From Verrucomicrobiales bacterium (GTDB lineage Bacteria; Verrucomicrobiota; Verrucomicrobiia; Verrucomicrobiales; DEV007), in assembly GCA_029213195.1 (NCBI GenBank), contig JARGNI010000023.1:1-64000 (forward strand): DNA of 64,000 bases. Direction: 5' to 3'. The position numbers were made by a program, and so were the translations under genes. The notes beneath the pieces were generated by a model that was not told the DNA's origin, did no database searches, and worked only from the letters and a program-made list of their open reading frames with translations. Below, piece by piece: positions 52,472 to 60,931 of the stretch; positions within the stretch are counted from its first letter, which is position 1, and the number at the start of each line of letters is the position of its first letter.

Positions 52472-53316
52472 ATCGAGAAGTTCGACAGACCATCGATGGG
52501 GTGCGCCGCTGGTTTCGCTGTGACGGACCAGGGCTTTCGGCGGCAGTTTCCTTCTATGCGGTATTCGCGATGGCGCCTGTGCTCGTTTTCGCGGTGGTTG
52601 TTGCCTCGCGAGCGCTCGGGCCCGACCGGGCGAAACAGTCCGCCATCGACTGGCTCTCGGATATGCTGCCGGAGGAGACGGCACTAACGCTTGTCGATCT
52701 CGTCCATGTCCAGTTTCTTGCCGGTGGAGCGTGGTGGGCGGACTTGATTTCCGTGTTGGTCCTGTTGTGGGCCTCTTCGCTGACCTTCATGCGATTGGCC
52801 AAGGGAACTCGTGTTCTTTTTGGGGAAGCAGGCCTTCCCAGGCAGGTTCTGTTTCGCAGAAGCCTGATCGGTCGTGGAATTGCGATCCTCTTCGCGATCG
52901 GGGTCGGTATCCTTATCTGCCTGATTTTTATCCTCTCCTCTTTCGCGGCCCCGTTTGTCCGCGAGTGGCCGTTCGGAGCGAAGTCGCTGATCAGTGTCGG
53001 GAATGCCTTCATTCTCATGATGGGGGCCGTGGTCCTCCTCCAGAGTGTGACGAGTCACAAAGTCAAGAAACGGGCTCTCTTTGCGACAGGTGGGTTTCTC
53101 TTTCTCGCGTTCATTCTCGGACGTTCCCTCTTTCAATCCTACATCACCCACAGCGCGATCTTCTCGGCCTACGGGGTGGCGAGCTCGGTCGTCGTGATCC
53201 TGATCTGGATCTACTACATGGCCGCTGGATATTTCATCGGTGTCGCGGTTTGCGCGGAGTTTCACGAGAATCGGGATCGAGCAGAAACGTGTGACGAGCC
53301 GAGTTCCGAAGCGTAA
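52468..53316 (+). CDS. YihY/BrkB family inner-membrane protein
   Basis: 282 residues from the ATG at 52468. Six hydrophobic helices; family marks LSAAVSFYAVFAMAPVLVF, LWASSLTFMRLAKGTRVLF, and the C-terminal YGVASSVVVILIWIYYMAAGYFIG. Function of the family is unsettled (once called RNase BN by mistake). Acidic C-terminus. Confidence 0.88.
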   Translation: MNREVRQTIDGVRRWFRCDGPGLSAAVSFYAVFAMAPVLVFAVVVASRALGPDRAKQSAIDWLSDMLPEETALTLVDLVHVQFLAGGAWWADLISVLVLLWASSLTFMRLAKGTRVLFGEAGLPRQVLFRRSLIGRGIAILFAIGVGILICLIFILSSFAAPFVREWPFGAKSLISVGNAFILMMGAVVLLQSVTSHKVKKRALFATGGFLFLAFILGRSLFQSYITHSAIFSAYGVASSVVVILIWIYYMAAGYFIGVAVCAEFHENRDRAETCDEPSSEA

Positions 53317-53324
53317 TTCTATTT

Positions 53325-53777
53325 ATGATTGTCGACCTTCTCGTCCGTTATCTTCATTTTGTTTCCCTGATCGTGCTGATGGCCGCCGTAATTGGACAGC
53401 ACGTGGTCCTCGCGAAAGTGGTGACCCGAGACCAGATCGTGCGGGCGCAGCGATTCGACATCGTGTATGCAGTGATGGTCGTCCTCGTCCTGGCGACGGG
53501 ATTCGCCCAGTGGTTCTGGGTGGGAAAGCCCGCCGATTTCTACTCCGCGAATCCTGTCATGCACACCAAGGTGACCCTCTTTCTTCTTGTGGGAATCATC
53601 TCGATCTATCCCAGTGTTTTCCTCGGCAAGAATCGTAAGGGGGATCCGGGTGACCAGGTTTCCGTGCCGAAGGGAGTGATCTGGAGCATCCGTATCGAGT
53701 TGCTGCTGCTCTTCCTGATGCCGCTCCTCGCCAGCATGATGGCGCGTGGTATCGGGATCCCGGTGGTTTCCGAATAG
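53325..53777 (+). CDS. DUF2214-like membrane protein
   Basis: 150 residues with four hydrophobic helices. LLVRYLHFVSLIVLMAA opening, VYAVMVVLVLATGFAQWFW and NPVMHTKVTLFLLVGIIS match the DUF2214 pattern. Starts 8 nt after the YihY gene. Function unknown. Confidence 0.75.
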   Translation: MIVDLLVRYLHFVSLIVLMAAVIGQHVVLAKVVTRDQIVRAQRFDIVYAVMVVLVLATGFAQWFWVGKPADFYSANPVMHTKVTLFLLVGIISIYPSVFLGKNRKGDPGDQVSVPKGVIWSIRIELLLLFLMPLLASMMARGIGIPVVSE

Positions 53778-53787
53778 GATTCGCCGC

Positions 53788-54669
53788 ATGGGATTCCCAG
53801 GCATTGCTCGATTGGTCGACTACGAGGAACACTCTTCCGCGTTGCCGGGAGAGGAGTTGCGCTTTCTTCATGGGAGGCGAGTCCATTTTCGGTCTCGTGG
53901 TGAAGGCCGAGTCGTTGTTTTTCTCCACGGGATGGCGGCTTCGAGTTTTTCGTTTCGTGACCTGATGGCCAGGGTGCCTTCCGGCTTTCGCTTCCTCACC
54001 ATCGATCTGAATGGATTCGGATTTTCGGAGCGGGGGAGTGAGGTGGAATCGTATCGACTCACCCGCCAGGCGGAGGTAATCAAGGCACTCCTCGAAGATC
54101 TCGCGATCGATCGGGTTTCCCTGTTCGGGCATTCCCTCGGCGGTGCGGTCGCCGCGAGCTTCGCGAACCGGTTTCCCGAAAATGTCGAGCGAGTCTTTCT
54201 GGTGAGTCCGGTTTCAAAGTTCGATCGTCCTCCCTGGTATCTACGAAATGGAATCAGCGCACGGGCTCTCTACGCAGGGATTCGAGTTCTCCTCTCACGT
54301 CCCGAGCGGTTTCGGGAGTTGATGGGGAGGGCGTTCTTCCAAGAGAACATCCTGACCGAATTGGTCGCGGAGGAATATCGACGGCAACTGCTCGTGGAAG
54401 GGCTCCGTGATGCATTCGTCGGATACGGAGTGGCGCTTTCCCAGGAGCAGAACCTGTCGGAGACCTATTCGCAACTGATCCCTCCGGCCCATCTCCTCGG
54501 TGGAGAAGAGGACGCGATCGTCTCTCCGGATTCTCTTCGGGAACTCGTCCAGTCGATCCCCCGGGCAGACCTTTCGCTCTTACCAGATTGTGGACACTCG
54601 GCTCCGGAAGAATTTCCTGATTCCGTTTTGAAATGGATCCTCGCTTCCTCTTCATCGGAGGAGGTGTGA
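53788..54669 (+). CDS. Alpha/beta hydrolase
   Basis: 293 residues from the ATG at 53788. FLHGMAASSFSFRDL oxyanion loop, nucleophile Ser in FGHSLGGAV (about residue 113), Asp in GEEDAIVS and His in CGHSAPEEFP. No signal peptide. Likely an esterase or C-C hydrolase, substrate unknown. Last gene of the 13-kb same-strand block; a perfect hairpin follows. Confidence 0.85.
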   Translation: MGFPGIARLVDYEEHSSALPGEELRFLHGRRVHFRSRGEGRVVVFLHGMAASSFSFRDLMARVPSGFRFLTIDLNGFGFSERGSEVESYRLTRQAEVIKALLEDLAIDRVSLFGHSLGGAVAASFANRFPENVERVFLVSPVSKFDRPPWYLRNGISARALYAGIRVLLSRPERFRELMGRAFFQENILTELVAEEYRRQLLVEGLRDAFVGYGVALSQEQNLSETYSQLIPPAHLLGGEEDAIVSPDSLRELVQSIPRADLSLLPDCGHSAPEEFPDSVLKWILASSSSEEV

Positions 54670-54700
54670 TAGGCGCGGTTCCATATTTCTGAGATCTTTC

Positions 54701-54726
54701 GAATCCCCTGAATGTTCAGGGGATTC
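54701..54726. terminator. Perfect hairpin closing the 41-55 kb gene block
   Basis: GAATCCCCTGAA and TTCAGGGGATTC are exact complements around TG (54701-54726). No T tract follows, so termination efficiency is uncertain, but its place right after the last gene of the block fits. Confidence 0.5.
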
Positions 54727-54758
54727 ATCAGCCAACAAAAACGAAGGAGTTACGAAAG

Positions 54759-54770
54759 TAATTGCAATTA
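54759..54770. promoter_or_regulatory. 12-bp AT-rich palindrome
   Basis: TAATTGCAATTA is a perfect palindrome 30 bases before the ATG at 54801, in an AT-rich leader. Possible operator or part of a promoter. Confidence 0.3.
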
Positions 54771-54800
54771 TGATAATTGAGTCTCAGGATAGAGAGGATC

Positions 54801-55535
54801 ATGAAACGTACTGCCCTCTTCCGTTTTCTTCTCGTTCTTCCTGTCTTGTTTGGATGGGCGCACCCCTTGCAGGCTGATTCCTTTCTCGAGATTGCCCGAA
54901 CGGACCGCAACACGCTCAACGATCTCCTCGAGGAGGTGCCTCTCTACTCACGGAACCGGGAGCTGCAGATTCGAAGGCTGAGTGCAGTGCAGGAGCAGTT
55001 GGTGGTCTTCGAGGAAGAGATGCGAGGAGAGGGACTTCCTGAGCCTCTCCGCTCGGCCTTCTCGATTCACTACTCGGCGATCATGAGTGCACTTGTCGAT
55101 GACCAGATCTGTGAGGAAGAGGGGCGCGATGCTCTTTCGATTCATCGGCAGTTGCTGTATCGGACCCATCTTTGGATGGAAAAACGGATCCGCGATGAGA
55201 AATTTCCGGAGGAAGTGATCCAGAACCTTCATTATTTCCTCACGGAGCTGGAGAAGAAATCCACCCCGAGACATCTCGTTTCCGCCGAGATTCGAACTCC
55301 CGTGATCAATGGATACCAATTCTGGGTCGGAGAACTTCTCGCCTGGGGGGAAACCTGTGGGCATCTCAATCCCGGCCAGCTCTCGCGTCTCGCCGTTTCC
55401 CTTGGAAATCTTGAGCGGATCGAATGTCTCTACAAGAGAGATGGTATTCTCTATCGCAATGAGCGGGATGATCTGCATCGACGCTTCATCGACTTGACAC
55501 GCTATACGATCGACCTCGTGGGGCGACGTCACTAG
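54801..55535 (+). CDS. Secreted helical protein of unknown function
   Basis: 244 residues from the ATG at 54801 with a signal peptide (FRFLLVLPVLFGWAHPLQA). Mature part all helical (LNDLLEEVPLYSRN, ALSIHRQLLYRTHLWMEKR, NLHYFLTELEKK), no family recognised. It has its own AT-rich leader. Probably periplasmic. Confidence 0.7.
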   Translation: MKRTALFRFLLVLPVLFGWAHPLQADSFLEIARTDRNTLNDLLEEVPLYSRNRELQIRRLSAVQEQLVVFEEEMRGEGLPEPLRSAFSIHYSAIMSALVDDQICEEEGRDALSIHRQLLYRTHLWMEKRIRDEKFPEEVIQNLHYFLTELEKKSTPRHLVSAEIRTPVINGYQFWVGELLAWGETCGHLNPGQLSRLAVSLGNLERIECLYKRDGILYRNERDDLHRRFIDLTRYTIDLVGRRH

Positions 55536-55617
55536 CTCGTGCGCCTGACTGGGTCGCGGAGGAGGGTTGGGAGAACGGTCGATTCTCCTTGCCAAGTTCT
55601 TCGGAACGGGAGAAAAC

Positions 55618-55839
55618 GTGCGCACGCTCATGTCTCGTTCTTTTTTTATCTGGCTAGGATATTTCGTGCTCTTTGCCGTGGCGATTCCCTGGTATTGGCC
55701 GGCGGATGATGAGCGGGTCTGGTTGGGATTTCCCCTATGGGTTGTGGTGACCCTGATCGCTTCCCTGGCGATATCGATCTACACCTCCTGGCTGTTTTTG
55801 ACGAAGTGGCCCGCTGCAGGAGAGGAGGATCATGAGTGA
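55618..55839 (+). CDS. DUF3311-like small membrane protein
   Basis: About 73 residues from a GTG at 55618, preferred because CGGGAG lies 5 nt before it; an ATG at 55630 is possible. Two hydrophobic helices (WLGYFVLFAVAIPWYW; FPLWVVVTLIASLAISIYTSWLF). The layout fits DUF3311 partners of sodium symporters. Its end overlaps the next gene by 8 nt. Confidence 0.7.
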   Translation: MRTLMSRSFFIWLGYFVLFAVAIPWYWPADDERVWLGFPLWVVVTLIASLAISIYTSWLFLTKWPAAGEEDHE

Positions 55840-57343
55840 TACCGGTCTCGAAGATCCCATTCCCTTTGGTCCGGGCGCCTTTGTTTTCATTGGGCTCTAT
55901 CTCCTTTCCCTAATCGGAATCGGCATTCTCGGCAAAAAGGCTCAGAAGGAGTCGAGTCTCCGCGATTTCTATCTCGGCGGGCAGGGAGTGGGTTTTGTCG
56001 TGCTCTGGCTGACCTTGTTCGCAACGCAATACAGTGGGAATACCATCATCGGGTTTACCGGCAAATCTGCGCAGATCGGTTTTGCGTGGATCACTGCGGT
56101 GCAGTTCATGATCGCGATCGTGGCGAGTTATCTGCTTTTCGCACCCAAGCTGCATCGCCTCGCGAAGAGGGAGGGATTCATTACCCCGACCGACTACCTT
56201 CAACATCGGTTCGGAAATCGGGGGTTGAATGCCCTCGGCACGCTCATCATGGTCGCGGCCCTGGGGAATTTCTTTCTCGCACAGCTCACCGCGATGGGAC
56301 GGGCGGTGGAAGGGCTGACAACTTTCGAGCCGCAGCTCGCCTTCGCCTACGGGGTCATCGGATTGGCGGCGATCATGCTGCTCTACGAGACTCTCGGGGG
56401 ATTCCGAGCCGTGGCATGGACGGATGTGATCCAGGGAGGAATTCTCGCGGTCGGCTTTGCCGTTCTCCTTGTCTTGATCTTTCGGGAGTTCGGAAGCCCC
56501 GCCGAAACCACCGCTCTTCTACTTCAGCATTCGCCGGAAAAGGCGCACCCTCCCGAGGGGCACCAGTTGCGACAATGGATCAATTTCATTCTCCTCTTCG
56601 GTTTTGCCGGCGCGCTCTATCCCCAGGCGATCCAGCGGGTCTATGCGGCCAAGTCGAGTCTCGCCCTCCGAAAAGGTCTCGCCGCGATGGCTTACATGCC
56701 CCTCTGTGCGACCCTGGTGGCTATTCTTGTCGGAGTCGCGGTGGCCGCTCACCTTCCCGAGCAATTGGAAGGAGCGAAGACGGATACGGCGCTGACCTTG
56801 ATGCTTCGCCAGATTCACGGGGAGAGCTGGATCGGGAGCGCGGTCGTGGTCGTGATTTTTTCGGCCGTGCTCGGAGCGATCATGTCGACGGGCGATTCCG
56901 CGTTGCTCTCGATCTCCAGTATGTTGACCCGAGATGTCTACCAGGGTTTCTTCCGTCCGCAGGCTTCTCAACAGGCCCTGACTCGGATCGGGAAACTGGT
57001 TTCAGCCGGGTTGGTGATCGTCCTGACGTGGTTGACGATTTACCTCAACCGACTCGATGAGGAGATTACGCTCGTCCAGTTGCTCGGAATGAAATTCGAC
57101 ATGCTGATCCAGCTGGCCCCTGCATTTATGATTGGGATCCACTGGAAGGGGATGAGAGCCGTGCCGACTCTGATCGGGATGGCGGTAGGCCTCGTTTTCT
57201 CGCTCTCCTTTTTCTGGGTTTCGCCAGAGGGGGAGGGGGTGATGTCTGCGATCAAGAACTCGGGCTTCAATCCCGGGCTCTACGGACTGATCATCAATGT
57301 CTCCCTCTGCGTGGGAGGGAGTTGGCTCCTGCGACGAAAGTAG
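55832..57343 (+). CDS. Sodium:solute symporter (SSS family)
   Basis: 503 residues, about 13 hydrophobic helices. FYLGGQGVGFVVLWLTLFATQYSGNT-like start, GFTGKSAQIGFAWI, LGGFRAVAWTDVIQGGI (the SSS signature region), VLGAIMSTGDSALLSISSMLTRD near 345-370. Imports a sugar, acid or amino acid with Na+. Coupled to the small protein before it. It could serve the catabolic operon 5 kb upstream, but that is inference. Confidence 0.9.
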   Translation: MSDTGLEDPIPFGPGAFVFIGLYLLSLIGIGILGKKAQKESSLRDFYLGGQGVGFVVLWLTLFATQYSGNTIIGFTGKSAQIGFAWITAVQFMIAIVASYLLFAPKLHRLAKREGFITPTDYLQHRFGNRGLNALGTLIMVAALGNFFLAQLTAMGRAVEGLTTFEPQLAFAYGVIGLAAIMLLYETLGGFRAVAWTDVIQGGILAVGFAVLLVLIFREFGSPAETTALLLQHSPEKAHPPEGHQLRQWINFILLFGFAGALYPQAIQRVYAAKSSLALRKGLAAMAYMPLCATLVAILVGVAVAAHLPEQLEGAKTDTALTLMLRQIHGESWIGSAVVVVIFSAVLGAIMSTGDSALLSISSMLTRDVYQGFFRPQASQQALTRIGKLVSAGLVIVLTWLTIYLNRLDEEITLVQLLGMKFDMLIQLAPAFMIGIHWKGMRAVPTLIGMAVGLVFSLSFFWVSPEGEGVMSAIKNSGFNPGLYGLIINVSLCVGGSWLLRRK

Positions 57344-57352
57344 CCAGTCGTT

Positions 57353-57649
57353 TTATCGCACGAGTCGGGTGTATTTCCCATCCATGGTCACCCTGGCGCC
57401 GAACTCGTTGCGTCCCTCCGTCTGTGCGGGGAAGGATTCCGACCAGTAGATCTCCCAGGATTTCTTGGATCCGAAGCCACCTTTCTTGTAGATCACCTGG
57501 GCAATGAAAACCTTATCTTGCAGCCCTCGGGCTTCGAGATCCTCTTGCGCAATGGTGGCAGCCTGGGCGGCATTCAGCGCAGGGGGATTGGCGAGCACGC
57601 TGCCGAGGAAAAAGGTGCTGAGAAGGATGGCAAAGGCGAATGATTTCAT
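57353..57649 (-). CDS. Small secreted protein
   Basis: 98 residues from the ATG at 57647-57649 (minus), signal peptide to LAN. Mature part LNAAQAATIAQEDLEARGLQDKVFIAQVIYKKG ... KSWEIYWSESF ... VTMDGKYTRLV resembles short PepSY-like domains. Converges with the symporter gene, nearly touching stops. Confidence 0.7.
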   Translation of the reverse strand: MKSFAFAILLSTFFLGSVLANPPALNAAQAATIAQEDLEARGLQDKVFIAQVIYKKGGFGSKKSWEIYWSESFPAQTEGRNEFGARVTMDGKYTRLVR

Positions 57650-57788
57650 AGTCGGATCCGTGTTTTGAGTGGTAGAAGAGAATAGGTCAGGTTTCGTCCT
57701 ATCGTCAAATGGATCTGGGCGGGGAAATTCCGTGAAAAACAAGGCTCCGAACTTGCACTGCGACGGAAGGCTCGGGTATGGATGTTCC

Positions 57789-58778
57789 ATGAGCGACTCT
57801 CTTTCTTCCCTGCCTGTCTCCGATGGGGGACAGTTTCCTTCGATCGGCCTGGGAACCTGGAAAATTCCCGATGATGTTCTCCCTACCTTGATTCCGGAAG
57901 CGGTTTCTCTGGGGTATCGCCATTTTGACTGCGCCTGTGACTACGGGAATGAACCTGCTGTCGGGAAGGGGATTGCGAATGCGCTCGAGGCGGGCACGGT
58001 CTCGCGGGAAGATCTCTGGATCACTTCGAAACTTTGGAATACCTACCACCATCCCGATCATGTCCGCGCGGCCTGTGAACGATCCCTGCAGGATCTCGGA
58101 CTCGACGAACTCGATTTGTACCTGATCCATTTCCCGGTGACCCTTGCCTATGTCCCGTTCGAGGAACGTTACCCCCCGGGATGGTTCTTCGACCCAGAGG
58201 CCGAGAATCCTTCGATGAAACACGTCGATGTTCCCTATGCAGATACCTGGGGCGCGATGGAAGAACTGGTCGATGGCGGGTTGGTGAAACGGATCGGGGT
58301 CTGCAATCTCGGGACGGCCATGCTACGTGATCTGAAATCCTACGCGAGGATTCAGCCTTCGGTTCTCCAGGTCGAGATGCATCCGTACCTCACCCAGCAG
58401 AATCTCTTGAGATTCTGCCAGGAGCAGGACATCGCAGTGACCGCTTTCTCCCCCTTCGGCGCCAGCTCCTATGTTCCGCTTTCGATGGCGGATGCCAACG
58501 AGTCGCTCTTCGACGATGCGGACATCCAATCGATCGCGGCGAAGTACGGAAAGACCGTCGGGCAGATCGCGCTTCGCTGGGCGGTGCAGAGGGGCACGGT
58601 AGCGATCCCGAAGACGCAGACTGTGAGTCATCTCCAGGAGAATATCGAGATCTACGATTTCGGGCTGAGCGAAGAGGATATGCTCACGATCGACCAAATG
58701 AACCGAGATCGTCGTTTCAACGATCCCGCCGAGTTCGGAGAGGCGGCTTTCAATACATTCTATCCGATCTTTGACTGA
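57789..58778 (+). CDS. Aldo/keto reductase
   Basis: 329 residues from the ATG at 57789. IGLGTWKIP start, catalytic FDCACDYGNE (Asp, Tyr), TSKLWNTYHH (Lys, His), LDLYLIHFP, AFSPFG and AIPKTQTVSHLQENI. Close to xylose/aldose reductases; NAD(P)H-dependent reduction of sugars or aldehydes in the cytoplasm. Its stop is 78 nt before the sulfatase start. Confidence 0.9.
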   Translation: MSDSLSSLPVSDGGQFPSIGLGTWKIPDDVLPTLIPEAVSLGYRHFDCACDYGNEPAVGKGIANALEAGTVSREDLWITSKLWNTYHHPDHVRAACERSLQDLGLDELDLYLIHFPVTLAYVPFEERYPPGWFFDPEAENPSMKHVDVPYADTWGAMEELVDGGLVKRIGVCNLGTAMLRDLKSYARIQPSVLQVEMHPYLTQQNLLRFCQEQDIAVTAFSPFGASSYVPLSMADANESLFDDADIQSIAAKYGKTVGQIALRWAVQRGTVAIPKTQTVSHLQENIEIYDFGLSEEDMLTIDQMNRDRRFNDPAEFGEAAFNTFYPIFD

Positions 58779-58855
58779 TGGCCCTTTTCCCTGGCTGGTC
58801 TTCCTCTTGCGGGAGATTCGGTGGGCAATTTTTGAGAAATCGGGAGTATAGGGGT

Positions 58856-60262
58856 ATGCGCACCGTTCTTTGTTCTCTACTCTTGATGGGATGTCTGCTG
58901 ACGATGGGTCAGGCAGAGGAGAAACCCAATGTCATCATCATCTTCATCGACGACCAGGGATACTATGATCTCGGGTGCTACGGTGCCACGGAAGTCAAGA
59001 CTCCCAGGATCGATCGACTCGCGGTAGAAGGAATTCGGTTCACCGACTACTACGCGGCAGCTCCCATCTGCAGCCCATCCCGTGCCGGACTTCTCACTGG
59101 CGCTTACCCGCGTCGGATCGGGATGGAGACCTGGGTGCAGCGTGCGGATTCCGATCGCGGGATTCATCCCGATGAGGTGACGCTCGCCGAGTTGTTTCGA
59201 GAAAACGGATATCGTACCGGTTGCATCGGGAAATGGCATATCGGGGATCTCGATCCCTTCGTTCCCACCGCCCAGGGGTTTGATGAGCATTTCGGGATGT
59301 ATTCGAATCTCGATCCGGTCGAAACCGTTTACTTCGGTGAGGAAGGAGTGCCTCTGCTGCGGAATGGAGAGGTAGTGAAACGTCCTGCTGATCCGGCAGA
59401 ACTGACCCGGGTCTACACCGACGAGGCGATTGCGTTCGTGGAGCGAAACCAGGAGAATCCTTTCTTTCTCTATCTGCCGCATACGATGCTTCACAACCCT
59501 CTCGGGGTCAGCCCGGAATTTGTGGGCACTTCGGCTTGGGGCGAATACGGAGATGCGATCCAGGAACTGGATCATCACGTGGGCCGCCTCCTCGACCGAT
59601 TGGAAGAATTGGAGATCTCCGACAACACGGTCGTGGTCTATGCCTCGGATAATGGTCGGGGACAAGGGCGGAACCCGGAGCAACCCATGAAAGGAACGAA
59701 GCTGACGACATGGGAATGCGGGATTCGTGTCCCCGCCATCGTCTGGGGACCGGGGGTTGGGATCGAAGCGGGAGAAACCTGTTCCGAGATCGTGAGCGCG
59801 TTGGATTGGTTTCCCTCACTTGCGACCGCAGCCGGGATCGAGATCGGGGAGGAACACCCCATCATCGATGGGCGGGATCTCTGGCCCATGTTGACCGGAG
59901 AAGTGGATGGCATCCCGTCCCCCGAAGCAGATTTGTCACTCAATGCGGGGATGCCTCTTCGCAGGCGATGGGAGCCAAGATTGGAGTGGGAGGAATACTT
60001 CACGCAGGAAGATTACCAGAACGCCTTTTTCTACCACGGGAGTCATGGAGCGCTCGCCGCCGTCCGTTCCGGCCCCTACAAGTTGTTCCTGAATCCCCAG
60101 CTGGTGATCTATGATCTCGAGAAGGATCCGGGGGAGCGGAAACCGATTCGGGAAAAGGGGCTCGTGAAGCGGCTCAGAGGGATGGCCGTGATGTTCCAGG
60201 AAGAAATGAGCCGCGATGCTCGGCAGGCAGGTCGGGCGCAGCGCCCCGATGCCGGAGAGTGA
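58856..60262 (+). CDS. Secreted sulfatase (FGly type)
   Basis: 468 residues from the ATG at 58856, giving a signal peptide (LLLMGCLLTMGQA); an upstream start at 58778 adds 26 poor residues. IDDQG (31-35), ICSPSRAGLLTG with C72 as the formylglycine precursor, GKWHIGD, YASDNGRGQG. Sulfate ester removal outside the cytoplasm; substrate unknown. Second of three sulfatase genes in the window. Confidence 0.91.
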   Translation: MRTVLCSLLLMGCLLTMGQAEEKPNVIIIFIDDQGYYDLGCYGATEVKTPRIDRLAVEGIRFTDYYAAAPICSPSRAGLLTGAYPRRIGMETWVQRADSDRGIHPDEVTLAELFRENGYRTGCIGKWHIGDLDPFVPTAQGFDEHFGMYSNLDPVETVYFGEEGVPLLRNGEVVKRPADPAELTRVYTDEAIAFVERNQENPFFLYLPHTMLHNPLGVSPEFVGTSAWGEYGDAIQELDHHVGRLLDRLEELEISDNTVVVYASDNGRGQGRNPEQPMKGTKLTTWECGIRVPAIVWGPGVGIEAGETCSEIVSALDWFPSLATAAGIEIGEEHPIIDGRDLWPMLTGEVDGIPSPEADLSLNAGMPLRRRWEPRLEWEEYFTQEDYQNAFFYHGSHGALAAVRSGPYKLFLNPQLVIYDLEKDPGERKPIREKGLVKRLRGMAVMFQEEMSRDARQAGRAQRPDAGE

Positions 60263-60382
60263 GGACCGGCGAGGAATCTCCACGGCGACTTGAATCCGGG
60301 AGGCTTCGGGATACAGTCCGGATCCCGAGGCGTAACTGCAGAACCAAAGTGTACTTTGCCTGCCTCCCACCTGATTGTCACC

Positions 60383-60832
60383 ATGAGTGCTTCTCCTTCT
60401 CCCTTGCCTGCTTTCGAAGAAATTGCAGAGACGATGTCCTACTTGCCGGATCTGGATGCGAAATATCAGTTTCTCATCGATCTGAGCAAACGGCTTCCTC
60501 TGATCGAGGAGGAAGAGGAAACCGATGACTACCGGGTGTTTGGCTGTCAGTCATCGGTCTGGATCGTGCCTTTTCACAAAGACGGTGAATCGGAAGTTCT
60601 CAGCTTTCGCGGAAAGAGCGATTCGGTTCTTGTCAGTGGGATCATTGCCACGGTGTTGAGCTTGTTTGCCGAGAAGACTCCAGCTGAGATTCTCGACCTC
60701 GACGCACCCGCCGAACTGAAGCGTCTCGACCTGGAGTCTCATCTCAGCCCGAGTCGACGAAATGGTCTCGTTGGGATGATCGAACGCATCCGGGAATATG
60801 CCGCAGAAGAGCGGGTGAAAGCCGATGGGTGA
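60383..60832 (+). CDS. sufE: SufE family sulfur acceptor
   Basis: 149 residues from the ATG at 60383. Persulfide Cys C55 in RVFGCQSSVWIVP, FRGKSDSVLVSGIIATVLSLF, and LSPSRRNGLVGMIERIREYA. Accepts sulfur from a SufS-type cysteine desulfurase for Fe-S assembly. No suf partner in the window. Confidence 0.92.
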   Translation: MSASPSPLPAFEEIAETMSYLPDLDAKYQFLIDLSKRLPLIEEEEETDDYRVFGCQSSVWIVPFHKDGESEVLSFRGKSDSVLVSGIIATVLSLFAEKTPAEILDLDAPAELKRLDLESHLSPSRRNGLVGMIERIREYAAEERVKADG

Positions 60833-60931
60833 CCGAAATCGGCCTGTCTGATTTTTCCAAGAAAGCGCCCGATCCTGTAGCATCGGTTGCTTGAGAGTGA
60901 TGGGGGTGAGGAGAAGGTTCTTCGTCAGTCC

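Noticed and set aside
54728-54919. 63-codon minus-strand frame
   Set aside because: Overlaps the signal peptide of the secreted helical protein antisense; no supporting motif.
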